Below, in pieces: positions 1-6,252 of a stretch of 9,199 bases of DNA. Below the pieces are notes generated by a model. The model was not told where the DNA came from, made no database searches, and was given only the letters and a program-made list of their open reading frames with translations. This DNA is from Clostridia bacterium (lineage in GTDB: Bacteria > Bacillota_A > Clostridia > Christensenellales > CAG-138). A program made the translations under genes and the position numbers. The stretch's first letter is position 1. Each line of letters opens with the position of its first letter. Location of the stretch: assembly GCA_017553815.1 (NCBI GenBank), contig JAFZJT010000012.1, positions 1 to 9,199 on the forward strand, read 5' to 3'.

Positions 1-96
1 GAGCAGCTTATCGCCTGTATGCGCGGCGGGATGCCCGTGGACGCAGGAGCCGACGCCCTACTCGACGCGGCAAAAAAACCGGCCGGAAACAAATAG
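1..96 (+). CDS. C-terminal end of an unrecognised protein (5' truncated)
   Basis: An open frame enters from the left edge and ends at TAG 94-96, giving 31 visible residues. The piece is rich in Ala, Gly and Asp (it includes RGGMPVDAGADALLDAAKK) and ends with Asn-Lys. No membrane segment or catalytic motif is visible and I do not recognise the family. The codon use resembles the neighbouring genes (GCC, GGC, GAC), which supports real coding. Only about 70 bases separate it from the next gene, and those bases hold that gene's promoter, so the two need not be one operon. No obvious terminator follows the stop. Confidence 0.55.
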   Translation, partial: EQLIACMRGGMPVDAGADALLDAAKKPAGNK

Positions 97-119
97 TTCG
101 ACAAAAAACGCATATATGC

Positions 120-148
120 TTTTCAAACCGCCCCGTATATGATATAAT
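120..148 (+). promoter_or_regulatory. SigA-type promoter for the 168-692 gene
   Basis: A -35-like TTTTCA (120-125) is separated by 17 bases from a perfect TATAAT (143-148). TG at 140-141 makes it an extended -10 promoter (TGATATAAT). The predicted start near 155 leaves a very short leader before the ATG at 168, so the ribosome binding site GGAGG (155-159) would lie at the extreme 5' end of the mRNA. Confidence 0.6.
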
Positions 149-167
149 TGCAGCGGAGGTGGATCCG

Positions 168-692
168 ATGAAATACAACCCAATTAAAAAAGCGGAGCTG
201 GAACTGCCCGCAGAGCTTGAAAAGGTGCGCACAAAGCTGAATGCCGCCACCGCGGAAAAAAGGCAGAAGAACACACATGCCCCGGATTACAAGCCATTTT
301 ACGGTAAGGCGACGGAGACTGGCTTTAAGCTTACCCCCAACACCGGCCACAGGGACGGCTACACGCCCGTATTAGACCTTGATCTGACCGAGGTGACGGA
401 ATCGAAGCCCGGCAAGGAAGAGGGCTCCGTGGATATGAAGCGCTTCACAAGGCTCAATGCCGATATGAAGCTGAAGCCCTTTGCAAAGTTCTTCAGCATA
501 TTCTGGCTGATACTGTGCATCGCGCTTCTTGCGCTTGCGTTGTGGTATTGCTTCAAAAAGGGCTTTGATAAGCATTGGTGGACGCTGCTCGTAGCACCGG
601 CGCTGTTTATAATCGAGCGTATCGTGTGCAATATCGGCTTCCGCATGAGCGCCAGCCGCGCGGTGAATACGCTTAAAAAACTGCTTAAGTAA
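168..692 (+). CDS. Hypothetical protein with two C-terminal membrane helices
   Basis: The product has 174 residues and I do not recognise it. The start is ATG 168, because GGAGG (155-159) sits 8 bases upstream; an in-frame GTG at 159 overlaps that ribosome site and is unlikely. Residues 1-105 are hydrophilic and rich in Lys, Glu and Thr, with no Cys and no signal peptide. Two hydrophobic stretches follow (about 108-129 and 137-158), joined by a short Lys-rich turn, and then a basic tail (AVNTLKKLLK). This suggests a helical hairpin in the membrane with both ends on the cytoplasmic side. The aromatic and Cys residues in helix 1 (WYCF) are not a known active site. The gene has its own promoter and converges on rplT, so it is not part of the ribosomal operon. 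Whether it is a lineage-specific membrane protein cannot be decided here. Confidence 0.75.
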   Translation: MKYNPIKKAELELPAELEKVRTKLNAATAEKRQKNTHAPDYKPFYGKATETGFKLTPNTGHRDGYTPVLDLDLTEVTESKPGKEEGSVDMKRFTRLNADMKLKPFAKFFSIFWLILCIALLALALWYCFKKGFDKHWWTLLVAPALFIIERIVCNIGFRMSASRAVNTLKKLLK

Positions 693-701
693 AAAGAATG
701 C

Positions 702-753
702 AAAAGAAAAAGACGCGTTGGCGATCGCCTTCGCGTCTTTGCTTTTTCTTTTT
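702..753. terminator. Bidirectional intrinsic terminator between two convergent genes
   Basis: The outer stem pairs AAAGACGCG (709-717) with CGCGTCTTT (732-740), 9 bp. Inside the loop is a smaller palindrome GGCGATCGCC (720-729). The + strand has a T-rich tail after the stem (about 741-753). The minus strand has one too, from the A-rich run at 702-711. It can therefore end both the 168-692 gene and the rplT operon, whose stop lies at 757-759. Confidence 0.85.
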
Positions 754-756
754 CAA

Positions 757-1116
757 TTACGCCTCAAGAGCCTTGTTTGCAACATTGCAGAGCTCGTTAA
801 AGGCATTCATATCGGTAACGGCGAGATCCGCGAGGACCTTGCGGTTGACTTCGACGCTGGCGAGCTTAAGGCCGTGGATGAGCTTGGAGTAATTGGTGCC
901 GCAGATCCTGGCGCCAGCGTTGATACGGGCGATCCAAAGGCTGCGATACTCACGCTTCTTGAGCTTCCTGCCAACGTAAGCGTAGGCGAGGGACTTCATT
1001 ACCTGCTGGCTTGCCGCACGGTAGAGCTTGGACTTAGCGCCCCAATAACCCTTGGCCAGCTTAAATACTTTACGACGCTTCTTAGCGGCGTTGACTGCTC
1101 TCTTGATCCTTGCCAT
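757..1116 (-). CDS. rplT: Large ribosomal subunit protein bL20
   Basis: The product has 119 residues, the usual bL20 length. It has the family's very basic N-terminus (MARIKRAVNAAKKRRKVFK), followed by the conserved KGYWGAKSKLYRAA region and, in the C-terminal half, YRSLWIARINAGAR and the NYSKLIHGL segment. bL20 binds 23S rRNA early in large-subunit assembly. In Firmicutes and in E. coli it also represses its own operon through the mRNA leader; the leader at 1891-2023 is the likely site here. The start ATG (1114-1116) has AAGGAGG 9 bases upstream, and that site overlaps the rpmI stop codon, so the two genes are tightly linked. It is the last gene of infC-rpmI-rplT and runs into the bidirectional terminator. 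Confidence 0.98.
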   Translation of the reverse strand: MARIKRAVNAAKKRRKVFKLAKGYWGAKSKLYRAASQQVMKSLAYAYVGRKLKKREYRSLWIARINAGARICGTNYSKLIHGLKLASVEVNRKVLADLAVTDMNAFNELCNVANKALEA

Positions 1117-1130
1117 CGTTCATTTCCTCC

Positions 1131-1331
1131 TTACTTCTTGTACGGTATCAGAGCGCCGATCTTCTTTGCTTCTTCCTCGGCAATGAAGCCGGTCTGGCGC
1201 AGATTGCGCTTGCGCTTGGTGGATTTCTTGGTAAGGATGTGGTTCTTGTAAGCCCTGCCCCTCTTGATTTTGCCGCTATTGGTGAAGCTGAAACGCTTTG
1301 CGGCGCCCCTGTGGGTCTTGATTTTCGGCAT
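1131..1331 (-). CDS. rpmI: Large ribosomal subunit protein bL35
   Basis: The product has 66 residues, typical of bL35. It shows the conserved [14 protein letters not shown] start, a central run of basic residues ([12 protein letters not shown]) and a short acidic-then-basic end. bL35 is a late-binding protein of the large subunit. The ATG is preceded by AGGAGG at about 8 bases. It lies 22 bases after infC and 14 bases before rplT on the minus strand. This gene order is conserved across most bacteria, which makes the call very secure. Confidence 0.97.
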   Translation of the reverse strand: MPKIKTHRGAAKRFSFTNSGKIKRGRAYKNHILTKKSTKRKRNLRQTGFIAEEEAKKIGALIPYKK

Positions 1332-1353
1332 GGGTATTCCTCCTAAATAGTTA

Positions 1354-1881
1354 TCAGTTCTTGGCTGTGGGTTTGGGGCTCAGTATCATGGTCATATTCT
1401 TGCCCTCCTGCTTTGCGGAGCGCTCCATGACCGCGTATTCCTGAACCATTTCATAGAAAGCGTTCATAACGTCGAGGCCAACGTCACCGTGAGTGATCTG
1501 ACGACCGCGGAAGCGGATGGAAGCCTTGACCTTATTGCCGCTTTTCAGGAACTTGATGCAGGCCTTGGCCTTGACCTCCATGTCGTGCTTATCGATCGTG
1601 GAGGAAAGGCGGATCTCCTTGGTTTCAACGGTTGCCTGGTTCTTTCTCTGCTCTTTCTCGCGCTTCATCTGCTCAAAGCGAGCCTTGCCGTAGTCCATTA
1701 TCTTGCATACGGGAGGGTTCGCGTTCGGCGCGATGCGAACGAGATCGAGATCCTTTTCCTCGGCGATCCTCAGCGCATGGTCGATCTTAACGATGCCAAG
1801 CTGCTCGCCGTCGCTTCCAATGAGTCTAACCTCCTTATCGGGGATCTCTTCATTGATCAATAATTCCTGAGTTGCTATGAT
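1354..1881 (-). CDS. infC: Translation initiation factor IF-3, probable non-AUG start
   Basis: IF-3 keeps the ribosomal subunits apart and checks the start codon and initiator tRNA in the P site. The N-terminal domain (about residues 1-75) carries [15 protein letters not shown] and GEQLGIV. The linker has [20 protein letters not shown], and the C-terminal domain (about 82-170) has [13 protein letters not shown] and the [10 protein letters not shown] segment. No ATG exists at a sensible place. Two in-frame GTG codons (1890 and 1887) fall inside AAGGTGGTG (1893-1885), which is itself a near-perfect ribosome binding site. That site would position ATC (1881-1879, spacing 5) or ATA (1878-1876, spacing 8) as the start. 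ATC gives 175 residues. Known infC genes use rare start codons so that IF-3 limits its own translation. If GTG 1890 were used, the protein would have 178 residues. Tandem stops (TGA TAA) end the gene. Confidence 0.93.
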   Translation of the reverse strand: MIATQELLINEEIPDKEVRLIGSDGEQLGIVKIDHALRIAEEKDLDLVRIAPNANPPVCKIMDYGKARFEQMKREKEQRKNQATVETKEIRLSSTIDKHDMEVKAKACIKFLKSGNKVKASIRFRGRQITHGDVGLDVMNAFYEMVQEYAVMERSAKQEGKNMTMILSPKPTAKN

Positions 1882-1890
1882 ATCCACCAC

Positions 1891-2023
1891 CTTATTGAGA
1901 TTTTTTCAAAAAGAAAACGCGCCGCATTCCGCGCCGCGCACAAATAAGCTTTGCTTTTTGCCTTGCTACTGCGCCTGCATAAATACCTGCGGCGAGTGAG
2001 AAGCGGGCGGCTTCTTCTTGAAC
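1891..2023 (-). promoter_or_regulatory. Untranslated leader of infC-rpmI-rplT, likely L20-type attenuator
   Basis: A leader of roughly 130 nt separates the promoter from infC. It has several GC-rich segments able to pair in more than one way, including GCCGC copies that are complementary to GCGGC in the terminator arm. It ends in a terminator-like hairpin just before the infC ribosome site. The Firmicutes L20 leader is known to end transcription when free L20 binds. The position and layout fit that system, but I cannot confirm the consensus fold by eye. Confidence 0.6.
1906..1939 (-). terminator. Attenuator terminator hairpin in the infC leader
   Basis: Read on the minus strand, GCGCG (1939-1935) pairs with CGCGT (1921-1917), and the inner CGC pairs with GCG around a GGAAT loop after one G-G mismatch. 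A T-rich run (TTTTCTTTTT) follows, down to about 1908. It lies between the promoter and infC, so it must be read through for infC expression, as expected of an attenuator. Confidence 0.6.
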
Positions 2024-2029
2024 ATTAGT

Positions 2030-2058
2030 ATTATATTCATGCGATATCGGTTTGTCAA
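2030..2058 (-). promoter_or_regulatory. Perfect-consensus SigA promoter for infC-rpmI-rplT
   Basis: On the minus strand TTGACA (2058-2053) and TATAAT (2035-2030) are separated by exactly 17 bases, a full match to the housekeeping consensus. The predicted start is near 2023. It lies about 36 bases beyond the exonuclease stop, so the ribosomal operon has its own strong promoter besides any read-through from the ecf genes. Confidence 0.85.
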
Positions 2059-2093
2059 GCTTTTTTGCGCGAAATAACGATATATTTGAATTT

Positions 2094-2657
2094 CTACCGT
2101 ATCGCCGCGCAATCATAGGCGGAAAGCGGGTGCGCGAGCATTCGCATAATAGTAAGCTCGTCGAGCGCGTCTATCATCGCATTATGCGTTTCAAAATAGT
2201 TCTTATCACCAGAGAGCATACGCAGCATCGCTTCAACGCCGTAGCCGCGCTTCAACCTGCCCGTTTTACAGCAAGGATCGCAGTCGGGGATGCTTTTATT
2301 GAACTGCCTGTACGCGGCGATCGCCATTATGTCGTACCAAGCGAAGGAGGCCAGCTCCGAAAGCAGCCCCTTATCGAAGCGGGCGTTGTAAGCAAAGAGC
2401 TTTTTGACGGAATGCTTCGTCAAAAAGGCCGTAAGCTCAGCCTCAAGCTCATGCCGCATAATTGTCTTGAAGCGTTCAACGATGAACAGGCTGCTTTCAA
2501 ACATCCCGCCGCGCTCGAATTCGGGAGTGATCACGAAATACTTCGCGTCGAGAGGGCGCATATTTTCCGCGTCCGAAATAACGACGCCGATGCTCATCAG
2601 CGCGTTGTCCCAATTCGTTTCGGTGTCAATAACCGCAAATCTTTCGTTTTTCTCCAT
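2094..2657 (-). CDS. DEDDh-family 3'-5' exonuclease
   Basis: The product has 187 residues and is close to a bare exonuclease fold. Motif I is VIDTET with D11 and E13, motif II is YNARFD with D95, and motif III is HNAMID with H158 and D163. Together these give the DEDDh metal-binding set seen in the DnaQ, RNase T and Pol III epsilon families, which cleave DNA or RNA from the 3' end. A Cys-rich stretch (DCDPCC, 125-130) between motifs II and III matches no zinc site I can name. No polymerase, BRCT or helicase domain is attached. The gene starts 24 bases after ecfT on the same strand and is probably co-transcribed with it. The ribosome site is weak (GGGAG at short spacing). The substrate (DNA proofreading, repair or RNA trimming) cannot be told from the sequence. 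Confidence 0.85.
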   Translation of the reverse strand: MEKNERFAVIDTETNWDNALMSIGVVISDAENMRPLDAKYFVITPEFERGGMFESSLFIVERFKTIMRHELEAELTAFLTKHSVKKLFAYNARFDKGLLSELASFAWYDIMAIAAYRQFNKSIPDCDPCCKTGRLKRGYGVEAMLRMLSGDKNYFETHNAMIDALDELTIMRMLAHPLSAYDCAAIR

Positions 2658-2681
2658 CCGCTCCCACGTTCTTTCGCGCGC

Positions 2682-3497
2682 TCACCAAGGAGCGGGCATG
2701 AACTTATTCAGAAGTATGACTGCCGCGATAAGCAGCGCCATTATTATAACCGCGATAAGGTCTATCGCTTTAAATGAATACACGCGCATCTTCGTGCGGC
2801 CCTCGCCTCCGTGGTAGCAGCGGCTCTCCATCGCCATTGCCAGCTCGTCCGCCCTTCTGAAGGAGTTTACAAAGAGCGGAATTAGAATCGGGATCATCGC
2901 CTTGGCGCGCTTTATGATATTTCCGCTCTCGAAATCCGCGCCCCTTGCGAGCTGTGCTTTCATTATCTTATCGGCTTCCTCAACGAGCGTGGGTATGAAG
3001 CGAAGCGCGATGGTCATCATCATCGCAAGCTCATGCGCCGGGAATTTTATCACCTTGAGCGGCGTCAGCAGCTTTTCAAGGCCGTCCGTCAGCGCGATAG
3101 GGGTCGTAGTGAGCGTCAGAAGGCTGGTGCCCGCAACGAGCGTCGCAAGGCGCAGCACAATGAATATTGCGTTGATAAGGCCGTCCTTATAGATCTTGAA
3201 TATCCACCATTCAACGAGCAGATCCCCCGTTTTGATGAAAAACAGATTCATCAAAAACATCAGCGGCAAAAGCATCTTCATCGGCTTGAGCGCCTTAACA
3301 AGATACGAAAGGCGCACATGCGAAAGCAGAGTCACCGCAATAGTGAAGATTATGATTACCGGGAAAACCTCTATCCTTTTAACGAGGAATACCGCCACGA
3401 TATAAGCGATCATCAGCACGATCTTCGTGCGCGGATCGAGCCTGTGCAGAACGGAATCTCCGGGAACATACTGACCGAGGGTTATGTCCTTAAGCAT
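2682..3497 (-). CDS. ecfT: ECF transporter transmembrane (T) component EcfT
   Basis: The product has 271 residues. EcfT is the membrane scaffold that couples the ATPase pair EcfA1/EcfA2 to interchangeable substrate-binding S components, in the uptake of vitamins and some metals. The N-terminus has the family's LDPRTK (20-25). Hydrophobic helices lie at about 26-40, 43-60, 73-90, 107-130 and 246-264. The two coupling-helix motifs that dock into the ATPases are ARG (184-186, in AQLARGADFE) and SRC (225-227, in AMESRCYHGG). The usual second motif is ARG or ARC, so the Ser is a mild variation. The start overlaps the ecfA2 stop by 8 bases, showing translational coupling. No S component is visible nearby, which fits a group II (shared) ECF module. 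Confidence 0.95.
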   Translation of the reverse strand: MLKDITLGQYVPGDSVLHRLDPRTKIVLMIAYIVAVFLVKRIEVFPVIIIFTIAVTLLSHVRLSYLVKALKPMKMLLPLMFLMNLFFIKTGDLLVEWWIFKIYKDGLINAIFIVLRLATLVAGTSLLTLTTTPIALTDGLEKLLTPLKVIKFPAHELAMMMTIALRFIPTLVEEADKIMKAQLARGADFESGNIIKRAKAMIPILIPLFVNSFRRADELAMAMESRCYHGGEGRTKMRVYSFKAIDLIAVIIMALLIAAVILLNKFMPAPW

Positions 3498-4341
3498 GGT
3501 GCTCCCTCCCCTTCAGCCATTCTACAAAGCGTTCGTTCGTGTAGATATCCTCGGGCACGTCACAGCCGCGCTCGCGAAGCTCCTGCGCAAGGCGGGCGGT
3601 CTGGGGCGCGTCGAGGCCGAGCGAGATAAGCTCCTTCGTTCGGGAGAATATCTCATCGGGAGTGCCGACCGCGTAGAGCCTGCCGTCGTTCATAACGGCT
3701 ATGCGCTCCGCGGAGCGCGCAACGTCCTCCATGGAATGCGAGACCATTATAACAGTGCATTTGAGCTCGTCGCGAAGCGAATTTATCGTTGCAAGTATCT
3801 CGCGCCTGCCCGAAGGGTCAAGTCCCGCCATAGGCTCGTCGAGCACGAGGAATTTAGGTCGCATGGCGATGATGCCCGCGAGCGCCGCCCTGCGCTTTTC
3901 GCCGCCGGAAAGCTCAAACGGGGACTTTTCCTCGAACAGCTCGGGGTCGAGGCCGACCATGCGCATGGCCTCAAGCGAGCGCTCCCTTGCTTCCTCGGCG
4001 GAAAGGCCCATGTTCTTCGGGCCGAAGGAAACGTCATCCAAAACAGTGCTGTCGAAGAGCTGATAGTCGGGGTACTGGAAAACCATGCCAACGAGCACTC
4101 TGCCCTTAGCGCGCTGCTTTTTATCGCTCATATCGAAGCCGTCCACCGTGACGCTGCCGCTCGTGGGCTGCATCAGCCCGTTGAGGTGCTGGATGAAGGT
4201 GGACTTGCCGCTGCCGGTATGCCCGATGATGCCGAAAAACTCGCCGTCGTTGATGGTGAGCGTTATATCCTCGACGGCAACGAACTCGTTATCGGTATTC
4301 GGCATATAGGTATGCGTCAGTTTTTCAACAATAATGGGCAT
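3490..4341 (-). CDS. ecfA2: ECF transporter ATP-binding protein EcfA2
   Basis: The product has 283 residues, normal for the family. It has Walker A GHTGSGKST (40-48), Q-loop Gln89 (VFQYPDYQLF), signature LSGGE (144-148), Walker B FLVLDEP (164-170), D-loop GLDP (173-176) and H-switch His202 (VSHSMED). IQHLNGLMQPTSG after Walker A is characteristic of the second ECF ATPase (older name CbiO2). It pairs with EcfA1 on the cytoplasmic face of EcfT. The ATG has GGAGG 4 bases upstream, and the first 25 bases overlap the end of ecfA1 in another frame, so translation is coupled. All catalytic motifs look intact, unlike the H-switch of its partner. Confidence 0.95.
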   Translation of the reverse strand: MPIIVEKLTHTYMPNTDNEFVAVEDITLTINDGEFFGIIGHTGSGKSTFIQHLNGLMQPTSGSVTVDGFDMSDKKQRAKGRVLVGMVFQYPDYQLFDSTVLDDVSFGPKNMGLSAEEARERSLEAMRMVGLDPELFEEKSPFELSGGEKRRAALAGIIAMRPKFLVLDEPMAGLDPSGRREILATINSLRDELKCTVIMVSHSMEDVARSAERIAVMNDGRLYAVGTPDEIFSRTKELISLGLDAPQTARLAQELRERGCDVPEDIYTNERFVEWLKGREHHA

Positions 4342-5147
4342 ATTACCTCCGCCATCTCCGAAACGGAGAGCGCATCGTTTTCGGGAATAAGGCCTTCACG
4401 CTCGAGCATCTCGCGAAGCTCGACCATAACCGGAACGTCGAGCCGCAATTCTCGCAGTTCATCGCCTCGGTTGAATATCTCCTCGGGAGTGCCGGTCATG
4501 GCTATCCTGCCGCCGTTCATCACGATAACGCGATCGGCCACCGCAACCTCCTCCATGTACTGCGTTATCATAACCACGGTTTTTCCCCGCTCCTTATTCA
4601 AGCGGGAAGCTATCTCGATAACGGCCTTTCTGCCAAGTGGGTCGAGCATCGCGGTCGCCTCGTCGAAAACGAGCACGTCGGGGTCGATCGCGAGCACGCC
4701 CGCTATTGCGATACGTTGCTTCTGACCGCCCGAGAGCATGTGCGGCGCGTGCTTGGCGTAGTCGAGCATGCCGACCGCGTCGAGCGCGCTATGAACCCTA
4801 TCGATTATCTCCGCTGTGGGAACGCCGAGATTTTCGGGGCCGAAGCCGACGTCCTCCTCAACAACGGTCGTGACTATCTGGTTATCTGGATTCTGGAAAA
4901 CTATGCCGACCTTTTTTCTTATATCGAGCGTGTTTTCCTCATCAGCGGTATCCATGCCGAAAACGCTGACACTGCCCGCGTCGGGCAGTAAAAGCGCGTT
5001 GAGCATCTTGGCTAGGGTCGATTTGCCGCTTCCGTTGTGGCCGACTATCGCAACGAACTCTCCATCCGCTATCTCAAGGCTCAAGCCGTCGAGCGCCTTC
5101 TTCAAAGCGCCGTCGTAGCTGTATTCAATGCTGTCTATAGTTATCAT
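4317..5147 (-). CDS. ecfA1: ECF transporter ATP-binding protein EcfA1
   Basis: The product has 276 residues counted from ATG 5147. That start has AGGATGG just upstream; an ATG at 5156 adds three residues, and the longest frame (from 5213) is excluded because it would begin inside the promoter. Motifs are Walker A GHNGSGKST (36-44), Q-loop Gln85 (VFQNPDNQ), signature LSGGQ (138-142), Walker B VLVFDEA (158-164) and D-loop MLDP (167-170). At the H-switch the sequence reads MITQYMEE, with Gln196 where His is usual. FQNPDNQ and the VGFGPENLG region are typical of EcfA1. It is the first gene of ecfA1-ecfA2-ecfT and follows lysR on the same strand. It hydrolyses ATP together with EcfA2 to drive vitamin import through EcfT. 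Confidence 0.94.
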   Translation of the reverse strand: MITIDSIEYSYDGALKKALDGLSLEIADGEFVAIVGHNGSGKSTLAKMLNALLLPDAGSVSVFGMDTADEENTLDIRKKVGIVFQNPDNQIVTTVVEEDVGFGPENLGVPTAEIIDRVHSALDAVGMLDYAKHAPHMLSGGQKQRIAIAGVLAIDPDVLVFDEATAMLDPLGRKAVIEIASRLNKERGKTVVMITQYMEEVAVADRVIVMNGGRIAMTGTPEEIFNRGDELRELRLDVPVMVELREMLEREGLIPENDALSVSEMAEVICPLLLKN

Positions 5148-5184
5148 TTCGCCCATCCTGATTTTTACTTTTTCGCAATATTTT

Positions 5185-5213
5185 ATTATACATTTTTGCG
5201 CGGCAAAGGGCAA
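5185..5213 (-). promoter_or_regulatory. SigA-type promoter for the ecf operon
   Basis: On the minus strand TTGCCC (5213-5208) and a perfect TATAAT (5190-5185) are spaced by 17 bases. The predicted start is near 5178, about 30 bases before the ecfA1 ATG. It lies directly after the lysR stop codon. No terminator is visible between lysR and this promoter, so read-through from lysR is also possible. Confidence 0.65.
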
Positions 5214-5218
5214 ATATA

Positions 5219-6124
5219 TTAGTTTTTTGAAGTGCTGCGGCTCGATTCGCTATTTTTGCCCGGGAACGAAGCGCGAACGAACTCAATAAACGCCTTGCAC
5301 GCGGGCGAAACGGGCGCGTTTTTTCGCGTCGCTATCCCGATCGTTCTGATGCATTCCTTTTCGAGCGGTAGCGTATTGAAGCTTCCGCCGATGCCCTCGA
5401 GGATGAGCTCGGGCATTATCGTCATGCCGAGCCCCTGCTTTACCATCGCCGCCGCCGCGTAGTCGTCGCTTACGGCAAAGCGCACCTTGGGCTTTATGCC
5501 GACGGATTTGAAGTATCTTCCGATATCGTAGTTACTGCCCTCGCCCGGAACGATAAAATCCATCCCCTCGATATCCTGCGCGGTAAGCTTATCGGAGCCC
5601 GATAGCGGATGAGAGTTCGGAAGAAGTGCAAGAAGCCTGTCTTCCATAAGCGGAGTGAAGTCCGTTTCCCTGCCGGATGCGTTGCTTATAAAGCCGCAGT
5701 CGATATCGTCGTTCAAAAGCCACTCTTCTATTGTGCGATAGGTATCCACGCGAACGTCGAGCTCGATATCGGGATAGACGGTGTTGAATCGCCGTATTAT
5801 CGCGGGAAGCCTGCAAATAGCGATGCTCGAAAACGCGCCGATGCGCACCCTTCCCGATTTAAGGCCCTTTATCTCCGCCGCGGTTTGAAGAGCGATATCC
5901 GCCCTTGCCACGGCATCGCGAATGAACGGAAGCATGCGTTCACCGTCCTGAGTCAGCGCAACGCCCGCCTTGCTCCTTGTAAAAAGCGCAAAGCCAAACT
6001 CCTTTTCCATTCCCGAGATGATATGGCTCAGCGCTGATTGCGTGTAGCCGCTCTGCTCGGCGGCTGCGGTCAGGCTCCCAAGCTTGACGGTTTTGAGAAA
6101 AAGTCGGCAGTATTCGATATTCAC
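5219..6124 (-). CDS. LysR-family transcriptional regulator
   Basis: The product has 301 residues, standard for the family. The N-terminal winged helix-turn-helix covers about 1-60, with the recognition region GSLTAAAEQSGYTQSALSH (16-34) and FTRSKAGVALTQDGE (48-62). A linker helix follows, then a periplasmic-binding-protein-like effector domain (about 92-290; GRVRIGAFSSI begins it, and VKQGLGMTIMPE lies near its end). It starts with GTG (6122-6124), with AGGGG 9 bases upstream. It is divergent from the membrane transporter at 6336, the usual arrangement in which a LysR protein controls its neighbour and itself in response to a small molecule. The effector is unknown. The Ser-rich tail (SESSRSTSKN) is probably disordered. 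Confidence 0.93.
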   Translation of the reverse strand: MNIEYCRLFLKTVKLGSLTAAAEQSGYTQSALSHIISGMEKEFGFALFTRSKAGVALTQDGERMLPFIRDAVARADIALQTAAEIKGLKSGRVRIGAFSSIAICRLPAIIRRFNTVYPDIELDVRVDTYRTIEEWLLNDDIDCGFISNASGRETDFTPLMEDRLLALLPNSHPLSGSDKLTAQDIEGMDFIVPGEGSNYDIGRYFKSVGIKPKVRFAVSDDYAAAAMVKQGLGMTIMPELILEGIGGSFNTLPLEKECIRTIGIATRKNAPVSPACKAFIEFVRASFPGKNSESSRSTSKN

Positions 6125-6211
6125 GGCTCGATTCCCCTTGAGTGAGATTTTGTTGAAAACTCGCAGTCTTTAAATACCCGCGTTGGTTATTCATTAAAAA
6201 TTTTCATATTA

Positions 6212-6240
6212 AGTATAACAAACATTTGCTTTTTTTGCAA
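6212..6240 (-). promoter_or_regulatory. Promoter of the lysR-type regulator
   Basis: On the minus strand TTGCAA (6240-6235) and TATACT (6217-6212) are separated by 17 bases. The predicted start near 6205 leaves a leader of about 80 nt. The -35 box lies in the palindrome proposed as the regulator's own binding site, which would allow self-repression. Confidence 0.5.
6226..6240. promoter_or_regulatory. Candidate LysR-type operator (T-N11-A palindrome)
   Basis: TTGC (6226-6229) and GCAA (6237-6240) form an inverted repeat around seven T. Within it, T6227 and A6239 are 11 bases apart, matching the T-N11-A rule for LysR-type boxes. It lies in the divergent promoter region and overlaps the lysR -35 box. 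A T-run at the centre makes a chance match possible. Confidence 0.4.
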
Positions 6241-6252
6241 CCGCTTTTGCTG

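Noticed and set aside
718..1251. 177-residue + strand open frame opposite rplT and rpmI
   Set aside because: It is antisense to two certain ribosomal protein genes and begins inside the terminator hairpin.
1892..2116. 74-residue minus strand open frame between the exonuclease and infC
   Set aside because: It begins upstream of the perfect promoter, spans the leader and attenuator, has no ribosome site, and resembles no protein.
2052..2777. 241-residue + strand open frame opposite the exonuclease
   Set aside because: The minus strand has intact DEDDh motifs; this frame shows no family features and no ribosome site, and it crosses the infC promoter.
3484..4725. 413-residue open frame on the + strand opposite ecfA2 and ecfA1
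   Set aside because: It is antisense to two genes with complete ABC ATPase motifs, has no ribosome site, and its composition (rich in Arg and Ser, low complexity) is that of a shadow frame in GC-rich coding DNA.
5148..5213. Longer ecfA1 start (22 extra residues)
   Set aside because: It would start in the -35 box of the ecf promoter, upstream of the transcript; AGGATGG before ATG 5147 gives the better start.
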